Part shown: in pieces, positions 56,573 to 64,000 of the stretch
How positions within the stretch are numbered: the first letter of the stretch is position 1
How the letters are laid out: each line of letters opens with the position of its first letter
Made by a program: the position numbers and the translations under genes
The notes under the pieces: model-generated
What the model was told of the DNA's origin: nothing
The model's database searches: none
Seen by the model: only the letters and a program-made list of their open reading frames with translations
DNA from: Tretioscincus oriximinensis
Taxonomy: Eukaryota > Chordata > Lepidosauria > Squamata > Gymnophthalmidae
Assembly (NCBI GenBank): GCA_022410635.1
Contig: JAJVDF010000297.1
Location: 1,462,216 to 1,526,215, forward strand
Direction of reading: 5' to 3'
DNA: 64,000 nucleotides

Positions 56573-59500
56573 GGGGCCCCTTCAGTCTTCTGCCCTGGGG
56601 TCCTCAGGAGCTCAACTCCACTAATGGGATGAGTGTTGTTTATTTAATGGCCCTGCTCCAGCCTATTTCATGAACTTGATGGCTGCGCTTCCATACTTCC
56701 ATGGATTTCACAAGGCTGCATTTTGACAGCACATTATGGCCCACTATTAAAATTAGTCCTCTGGAAGGAGGAGGGGGGAGGTTCAAAACCCATAATACAG
56801 TAGCCCATATATCTGACATAAGTGTTCAAGAACTAGATGTAAATATGCTCTTTAAACTTTAGGCCCTTTATGCAGCAGGCCTTGTTGTGGATTCTATACT
56901 GTAGCCTACCATAATTTGCACCAAGTTCCTATTCTGGGATACAATATTTTCTCATTAACTAGTAACTAGGAGATCTAAAGAAGAGCTGATCTAAGGGAAA
57001 GCTTTCTGGCAATTTCAGCGAAACATAAAACACAGAATTGGAATAGAAAGAGATATATTGGCAGGCAAGAGAACCTCCCTTAGCACTCAATCTGATTAAT
57101 AGGCAATAAACTACGGCATAAAATGTGTTATGTACAGAATTTGTCTTGAGAACAGACGTTATGCAGAAAATTATCTGAAAATAGGATACCTGAAGCAAAA
57201 GAAAAAAGAAAAAATGTATTTTAAAGCATAAAAACTGAGTACCACTCTCTTGGCAGATTTAATAACAGGATTAAATATTTCAATGACACGTTAGACACAT
57301 TACAGATAATGAGACATATAATACTTCACAGAATTGATTATGTGCATTAATGTGTTAAAGAATAGAACAATATTCTTATTAACTGCAAAACATTGTTACT
57401 AAGGTTATCATCTCACTGAAACTGATTGTTCAGAGTTCATATTTATTTATGCAGTTTTACTAGCTGGAGAAAAACTAAAACCCTTGCCTGAAAATCTGAA
57501 CATGACGATTAATTTACAACTACTGGAACAGACAATGAAATAAATTTAGCATAAACTTTACAATATTTTTTATTAGTAGTTTTATTAACGCAATATAATC
57601 ATTCAGTGTTAACAGGTTTATGTTCATATTCACTCTCCAAAGGACACTTACAAAGAGATACTTTCTGTTTGTTCATTCAAGAATATTGTACAAATACATT
57701 TTGGTAAAAGAGAATGTAAATTCCTATACAATATCTAGAAAAAGTGAACATGTTCTTTCCTCATAATAATCCCATTTAGAAAAAGAAGTGATAAATAATT
57801 TTTGAATCAGGTTGACCAAAAAAGATCCTTTTTTATGGAACAAAATTCAACAAGCCCAGCTAATAAGGAGTGAAGGGAATTGCATGGCCTCTATTTCCAT
57901 TTGGAGTCATGGAGGAGAAGTTTGACCAAAATCACTATTGCAAAAAAAAGCAAAAATGTCTAACTTGAGTGGTCTAAATAAATAAATAAATAAATCCAAC
58001 ACCTCAAGGCAACATCTGCTTTAGGTGTCGGTCATTTGTCTGATTCAGCTAGAAGTTCCTGCATCTTTTTTCCTGGAATCATCCACAGGTGGGCTATGCT
58101 GATGCAGTCAAAGACGTGTTGAATTCTTAACTCCTGAAACTTAGGTTCACACTGTAGTCTATAGCCAGCCATATGGTGGTCTTTCATGCAAACAAATTAA
58201 AAGGTAACTCAGAGAGATTAATACAGACTTTTAAGAAAAGCTGGGTGCTGACTAAGCAAGACATTTTTAAGGCTATTTCCACACTTACTTTGGATCTGGT
58301 ATAGGAAGACAACTATGGGCATTTCTTCTGCATTGTGGATCATTTTGAAGAAGTCTCCTGGCTTACTAAGCGGTAATAAACAGAAATAAGAACTATGAGG
58401 ATGAGACATTTCTCTGAGTTTATTTCGGAACACTGCACCTTGGCTTATATCCCACCATGGTAAACCAACGACAGTCACTAATGGTGCTATAGTGCCAAAA
58501 ACAATCCCTCGGCTCTCTCTTCTGCCCTCAGAATCCACAGGAGGAGAACCAAACCATATTAACAACAACCAGATGAACACTCAAAAACCACGAACATCAA
58601 CATAACCAGGAAGAGACAGAAAAAGACTGCAAGTCTGGGGAAGAACAAATAAACATAATGAGATACCAACCCTGCCCCAAAGGGCAGGGTTCCCATCCAA
58701 CCTTTCCTCCCGCACAGCCGCTCCCTAGAATCGAGAGGGCCTGCAATGTTCCTACATAAACTCCAGAAAGATTCCTTCACGGTAAGTGATCAATATGTCT
58801 ATCTCTGTAATCTTGTTTAGCACAGATTACAATTTGGGGTCATATTTTGTTGCACCATCAAAATGACTCCTCTGGAACTCTATAGCCAAGAACAGTCATT
58901 CCTGGCCATTAGAGTCTTTGGAGTTTTGGAGTGGTGAAGTTATCACAAGCTTGACAGCAGTTTGGTTGAAACAATAATTCAAATGAAGGCAGCCTTATTC
59001 CAATCCAGAGAAGGATTCGTCTATAAATGGAACGCGTTCCTGGATCCACATCTGTTCTAGAATATGTAATGTAAATACATAAATTGACTGAATCACAGCA
59101 TTTTTATGCAAATGTACCATTGGTTGAAGAAAGTTTATCTGTTTGCACCTCTCACCCAGATTTATATACCCTTTTCTCATGAAATCTCCTTTCTGATATA
59201 ATTTTCCATAATCTATCATGTTAAGTAGAGTTTGGTACAAATACAGGCAATGTAAGTCTATCAATCTTTATTAATTTATAGATAGCAGCTTCTGTATCTT
59301 TTATATTTTAAATGTTTACATAATACACACTACATTGCTAAAGGCTTATATGTTTATCAGTTATTCCCAATGAGAATTGATGTCTCTCCTTACTTTATCC
59401 AGTTTTTATTCCTGTCTTAAAATTCTGTACTTAGTTGTTTTTGATCTCGTTTTAAAGTTATATTGCAAAACAGAATTTTAAAAATTGATATTATAGAATT

Positions 59501-59832
59501 ATTTTGAATATATAAATAAAAGCAATGTTTTTAGCTCATGTGAACATTTTGAATGGAAATTTTTGGAATATGTACAAATCTTACTGATAACTTAAAATGC
59601 GTCCTTTTACATTATTTTAATCATTATAGCTACAAACAAACAGTATTTCAATGTCTTCATCTACTCAGCAATACAAATCAAATAGGTCACAATTTTTAAA
59701 CAAGTTAAACTGTCAAGAATCCTCTCTGAAAAGCATTCCTTTCTATGTGATAAACTAGAAGAAGCTAATGAAACATTAAAAATCTAGTAGGGATGCAGTT
59801 GCTAAAGAGTATAATAGGAAAGTTCACATCGG
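56573..59832. other. no gene; (AAAT)n run at 57976-57995
   Basis: About 3.2 kb of AT-rich DNA without recognised repeats. A 10-bp perfect hairpin (58668-58691) is too short to interpret. A 120-codon minus frame (58218-58580) has no signature. Confidence 0.35.
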
Positions 59833-59967
59833 CCCTGACCCCACTGAGCTTTATTTTGGGTTATATCTCTGGACAGAGCTCGGGGCCTGCCATAGCCTAC
59901 ACTAGCATGTAGCTGGCGGGCTCCTATTGCAAGATGTAGCCCAGAATAAGGCTTAGTGGGGACAGGG
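59833..59967. mobile_element. intact 135-bp MITE (CCCTGTCCCCACTGAG family)
   Basis: Ends CCCTGACCCCACTGAGCTTT and AATAAGGCTTAGTGGGGACAGGG form an inverted repeat of about 34 bp (four to five mismatches) extending through TTATTTTGGGTTATAT / ATGTAGCCCAGAATAA. The centre is GGCCTGCCATAGCCTACACT and GCATGTAGCTGG. It is the reference for the split copies at 13218-13643 and 35732-36206. No coding capacity; no clear target duplication. Confidence 0.75.
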
Positions 59968-60208
59968 TAAACGATTGTATGTTTGGAATCAGAGGCATTT
60001 ATAGCAGCTACAAAACATTAAGCAGTTGTAATTCTCTTACTTCCCCATTTCTGATTTAAGAATCAGTTATCCCTTTGGTACTTCAAAGTAGATAAAAAGT
60101 AATAACATGTTTGAACAGTGAATCTATTTTTAGTGACACAAGAAGGTGCATCATTGCAATTTATACCCCAGGGGCTTTTAGGGGCTACCTCAAAGCCTAC
60201 GTTAAACT

Positions 60209-60365
60209 CTAAGCTCTGTACAGACTAGATCACAAACAGAGGCCAAAGGTAAAGCCTTCACCTGCTCTTGACTCCTTGTAAAATGCCTGTCTCTGGCTCA
60301 AGCAATTCTGGAGCAAGCCATCTACATTACCAGAGGGATTCTGATCTAGTCTGTACAGAGCCTAG
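60209..60365. mobile_element. MITE with GCTCTGTACAGACTAGATCA ends
   Basis: GCTCTGTACAGACTAGATCA (60213-60232) is exactly inverted at 60342-60361; with flanking bases the repeat reaches 23 of 24 bp (CTAAGCTC / GAGCCTAG). The 110-bp interior has no frame. No 8-bp target duplication is certain. No second copy is seen in this window. Confidence 0.7.
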
Positions 60366-60733
60366 AATTTACACTGGGTTTGAGCTATCCTTTAAAATAT
60401 CTAAGGGGAATCAATTGCAATAATGCACCTTGTTGTGTAACCAAAAATAGATCCCCCACCCACTCATGGTAAACTGAACCAAGAAGGTGCCACCAGTTTA
60501 TCACCATGGTCTGATTTACCACTAGAACATTGGTAGACCTGCTTAAACAGATCAACTAGTAGTCTTGATTGAATACAGCAGGCTGTATCCGACCTTTTAA
60601 AATTATATTGCAGTATAGCACATTGTAACACCTTGCAACAATAATGTAGCACAATTCTGGAATAATGCAATCCAGACAGTGCTTTATTCTGGAATATCAA
60701 AGTAAAATGAAGTAAGTAAGCAACATCTGGATT

Positions 60734-60945
60734 TATTTATTTATTTATAACTATATCTGCCCTATAAGCAAAGGTCTCAGGGCATATAGCTTTTGTTGCT
60801 TTCTCTACAACAGATGCTCTAAGAAGTAGGCAAGGCTGAGAAAGTTCTAAAGAACTGTTCTTGCCCCAAGACAACGTGGAATCAAACTGGAAGACTACCA
60901 GATAAGAGTCAAGTACGCTAACTACTACACCAAACTGGCTCTGTA
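60734..60945 (-). mobile_element. MIR-like tRNA SINE with L2-type tail
   Basis: On the plus strand: (TTTA)n, ATCTGCCCTATAAGC, AAAGGTCTCAGGGC, then TTTTGTTGCTTTCTCTACAACAGATG, GGCAAGGCTGAGAAAGTTCT, AATCAAACTGG, TAACTACTACACCAAACTGG. The L2-type tail joins the SINE body at the same place as at 6482-6732, so the joint is ancestral rather than a chance insertion. Confidence 0.8.
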
Positions 60946-61185
60946 ATATTACACTAGACTACATTCTATCTTGTGTACATGGAACATGTTAGTGGAGGCT
61001 CCCTTAAACCACCAAGAAGTACAGAAGGATGTCCTGCAATTTCCTTATAAATCAAGTAAGGTGCTTTTTTGACATGCATCTAAAGAAACTGAACTGAACT
61101 AGATTTAGTCCACTTCTTCAGGACCAATGGTGTTGGAACAGCACCTAAGGACAGAAAGATCTTTAGATATAATGTGAATGGGATA

Positions 61186-61249
61186 AACATAAAATATCAG
61201 CCCTAGAAAGTTCTTGTTAGTAATATATATAGGGCTGATATTTTATGTT
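61186..61249. repeat. 20-bp perfect stem-loop
   Basis: AACATAAAATATCAGCCCTA (61186-61205) is exactly inverted at 61230-61249 across a 24-base AT-rich loop. It lies 32 bp before the hairpin element at 61281. No second copy seen. Confidence 0.7.
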
Positions 61250-61280
61250 CAAATTATGTTCAATATATATTTAATTGTAA

Positions 61281-61338
61281 TATACTGCTCAAAACAATTA
61301 AGGGAACACTTTAACATAACAGTTTTGAGCAGAATATA
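61281..61338. mobile_element. 82-bp hairpin family, copy 3, internally deleted
   Basis: The left arm (61281-61318) matches the 30551 copy with one change in the inner arm (ACACTTT for ACATTTT), but only the last 16-18 bases of the right arm remain (GTTTTGAGCAG plus AATATA). The inner half of the right arm and the loop have been lost. Confidence 0.75.
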
Positions 61339-63175
61339 TCAGTATCCCTGCTAGTGTATTTACTTTATTTTGAAATAGATGCTATTTTCAAAGTATAACC
61401 CTGGAAAGGCAATTATTCCTTTTCAGCAATGTGGTGCTTTTGGATTTCATCTTTTAATCTTAATTGGTCCTTCATCTCCTTTTAATGCTTTGGAGCATTA
61501 GCTACTATAGATAGTTGACCTTGGACTGATGCTCTCAGCCCTTTTCATATAAGCCCTTTTTTCCCCCTTCCTCATCTTTTGTGGTGGAGAATGCTTTAGC
61601 AAGATTAAAGGAAACCTTGCTTCAAACATTGATAAAATGCTTGATTTGGTGCACTATTGTGAATTCAGACATGCTATTTCTGACCAATGTAGGCAGTTTG
61701 GCTCCATATTTTTCTTAATGCAGAACCTTGTTGAGAAAAAAAGTCATTTTCCTAAACCGATCCTGGATAGTGGCCCTTAAAGTCTACTTAGCTTTATGCA
61801 TCCTGGTATTTAGCAAAGGCATATAAAATTTCCATTTTGTTTCAACCTTATAGTGTATGCAATTGCATATGTATTAGAGACAAGAAAAATCATTTCATAC
61901 ATTCTGATTCACTCACATTACTACAATTCACTCGTATTACTTGCATATAGCAGAAAAAAAACCAAAGGAAGACATTCTGGGTGTGGACTTACAAATAATG
62001 CCCATACTACTGCCATTGTGTCTGCCCCATACACATGGCTATGCAAAATATTTGCATGGTATAGGGTCACAATTATCACTAGAAGTTTCCAGCTTTTTAA
62101 TTTTGCACTACTATTAGCAAATAAATGAAGAATGTCTCCAGAGGCATGTTTTCTGCAAAAGACACAGTATCTGGATTTAAATAATCAGATCTGAATGCTC
62201 CCTATGCATATGTTTATTAGAAAAGTAAATACTGTGCAGTGATAATTAGTGCTTATATACTTTCAAAAACTGAACAAAATTCTTTACCTAACTGAAGAAA
62301 ATGCTATAATATGTATTTTGATTTATTTTGAATAGATGACCTTTAATGTTTTCTGGAGGAAACAATTCAAGTGATATCAAGGGCTTATTGTCACTAAATA
62401 ATCTCAACCTCTTGTTTTAATTGTTTCTATTGACCTTCAAACATTTTTATTGTATTACATTCAAAAGTGTGTTTTAGTATCTCTTCTCAGTCTAATTACC
62501 TGGATTACTCTATACAGTTCCCTACAGGGAAATATATTCCTGCTGAAGTTTGAGTTTTTAAATACTAATTAAAAAATCATTAGCCTGTGAATTAATTTCC
62601 ACACTTCGTATTTTGCTTTCCCTCTTGATGGTCGTCACAACTTGATAAGCAAACTAGTTGTTGCAACAACTAAGATCCAGAACTCCATTAATTGTGGTTT
62701 CAACAGTCTCACAGCACTGCAAAAAAGCCATGAAATATACCTCAATTTAGTGTATAGAAACCCCATCTACATTAATTCCAGACTTATTCCATTAACGATG
62801 TCTATGCACTTTTTTCTAGTTTAGTTCAGAACAAACTGAATCATGCACACATGTTTGAATCAAATGTCAAATGGTTCATTGTAGGAGAACAAGGGGGAGG
62901 GGCAGAAGAACCCAAATCCCTCAGTGTTAGAACTGGGGACTCCAAAATTGGCATAAGGAAAGCCTATATGGCCTCCATAAAGACCCTGTCAAATATAAGA
63001 AAGANTAGACACACTTTTCTATGAAACCTTTTGAAAGTGTCCCATTTTATTGTGGAAGAAGAGAGAGATTCCCTACCAAAAATCATGCAGATCAGAGATT
63101 CTTCCAAATGTCATGTCACTCACCAGGGGGTTTTTTTGCCACTATACTCAATAATGATGTTCATTTTCACCAAAG
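61339..63175. other. no gene; 18-bp perfect palindrome at 62655-62672
   Basis: TAGTTGTTGCAACAACTA has no loop. The rest is AT-rich DNA without recognised repeats. Confidence 0.4.
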
Positions 63176-63365
63176 GGCAGCACACATCACTTTTGTTGCT
63201 TTCTCCACAACAAACACCCGGTGAAGTAGGCAGGGCTGAGAGAGTCCTAAAGAACACTGGTCCAAGGTCACCCAGCTGGTTTCAGGAAAGTGTGTGGAAT
63301 TGAACCAGGAGACAAACACTTAAGAGCCCAACACTCTAATTATTACAGCAAACTGGCTCTCAAGG
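63176..63365 (-). mobile_element. MIR-like tRNA SINE, tail mostly lost
   Basis: On the plus strand: AAAGGGCAGCACACATCACT, TTTGTTGCTTTCTCCACAAC, GTAGGCAGGGCTGAGAGAG, GGTCACCCAGCTGG, GAATTGAACCAGGAGAC (B-box inverse), TACAGCAAACTGGCTCT. It has the same head and body as 6482-6732, but the L2-type tail is reduced to CACCAAAGGGCAGC. Confidence 0.75.
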
Positions 63366-63832
63366 ATCCACATTCCAGTTTTGAAATACAAAGCTTAGCC
63401 CAGCAATAAAATCAGTATGTTGAAGGACCAAAGTTCTATGTAGTCTGAGCTGAAATTTCAAAAATGGGTGTGTGAGTCTTGAAGAAGAAAGTCCGCACCA
63501 CCACTAAGTCCACATCACCATTTTTAATGCATATGAAAAAAGCTATTTCCCCCCCAGGTTTAGCAGTCATCTGGTGACAAGTTCTCTCTTCTATAGCCAT
63601 TAAAGATCCAAAGCTCTATCCTGGATTTAATGTGGGAACTCTAAACAAGAACTGCTTGCATCCGAATGAAATTGTTACTTCAGTTCTTCATGATTATCAA
63701 GGGAAACAGTGTATTCTAGAATTCAAAATATCCTTCTCCATTTTGCAGAAAATGAATTCTTTTGCCTCAAATTTTGTACCCAGAATTCCAGAAAAAATTA
63801 AATCAATGGCTTCACAAGTTTGCTACTTCATT
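63366..63832. other. no feature recognised
   Basis: AT-rich sequence; a short plus frame continues into the GC-rich element that follows. Confidence 0.35.
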
Positions 63833-64000
63833 ACCAGTGCTTTTTTCCAGAAAAAAGGTGCCGGTGCTAACGCCGGTGGCGGCGGGGGGTAGGGAGGGCG
63901 GCGGTGGATGCCGCCGATAACGCCACGCCCCCCTTGCCGGCGGCTAACGCAGCAGTACCGGCACCTTTTATTTAGGCGGGGGGAGCGGCAGGGGGAGGGG
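63833..64000. mobile_element. GC-rich inverted-repeat element, cut by window end
   Basis: The composition changes sharply at about 63858. AAAAAAGGTGCCGGTGCT (63852) is inverted at AGTACCGGCACCTTTTAT (63954-63972), enclosing many CG dinucleotides and GGCGG runs; another G-rich block follows to the edge. The AGTGCTTTTTTCCAGAAAA start resembles a reptile DNA repeat with GGTGCCGG ends (memory). A CpG island of a neighbouring gene cannot be excluded because the right side is missing. Confidence 0.5.

Noticed and set aside
1..64000. CRISPR array, operons, bacterial promoters or terminators
   Set aside because: No regularly spaced direct repeats; repeat content and composition are vertebrate. GC hairpins such as 58668-58691 are too short and isolated to interpret.

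Overview
The window looks like intergenic or intronic DNA from a squamate reptile (lizard or snake). That call rests on the repeats: CR1/L3 LINEs whose 3' ends carry TTCTTATG repeats, L2 tails ending in (AAATA)n, SINEs with the head, body and (TTC)n tail I associate with the Sauria family, a MIR-like tRNA SINE with an L2-type tail, one L1, and many short hAT-like inverted-repeat elements. I found no host protein-coding exon, tRNA, rRNA or CRISPR array. The open frames longer than 60 codons are chance frames, except the LINE fragments at 22.7-23.7, 27.1-28.2, 37.4-37.6, 41.3-42.0 and 50.7-52.9 kb. Many isolated N bases indicate a draft assembly.

Layout. 0-8 kb: two related hAT-like elements (1256-1677, 4147-4327), a TTA microsatellite, a CR1 3' end, a full-length composite SINE (6482-6732) and partial copies of two unnamed repeat families. 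8-16 kb: an 82-bp hairpin element (9767-9848), a MITE split by a CR1 insertion (13218-13643), and a 562-bp GC-rich hAT-like element made of consecutive hairpins (14736-15297). 16-24 kb: CR1 and L2 ends and the C-terminal part of another non-LTR retrotransposon (22685-23945). 26-28.2 kb: a nested cluster with a foldback retroposon bearing 13-bp target duplications and an L1 ORF2 remnant interrupted by an L2-type tail and by a second hairpin-chain hAT. 30-38 kb: a perfect 38-bp-arm hairpin element, two Sauria-type SINEs (one splitting a MITE) and L2. 39 kb: a candidate solo LTR. 41.3-42.3 kb: a CR1/L3 with a 247-codon undamaged frame. 50.5-53.4 kb: a 2.26-kb CR1 inserted into an older CR1/L3 of opposite strand. 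53-64 kb: a decayed minisatellite, several inverted-repeat elements, two more SINEs, and a GC-rich element cut by the window edge.

There is no operon or pathway here. The interactions are those of mobile elements: LINEs supply reverse transcriptase for SINEs that share their 3' ends, and DNA elements jump into and are broken by retroelements, which gives a relative age order. The most unusual items are the hairpin-chain hAT family (two copies, each with a perfect 8-bp target duplication), the 82-bp perfect-hairpin family (three copies), the foldback retroposon, and a four-copy repeat that carries a ZNF143/THAP11-like motif.
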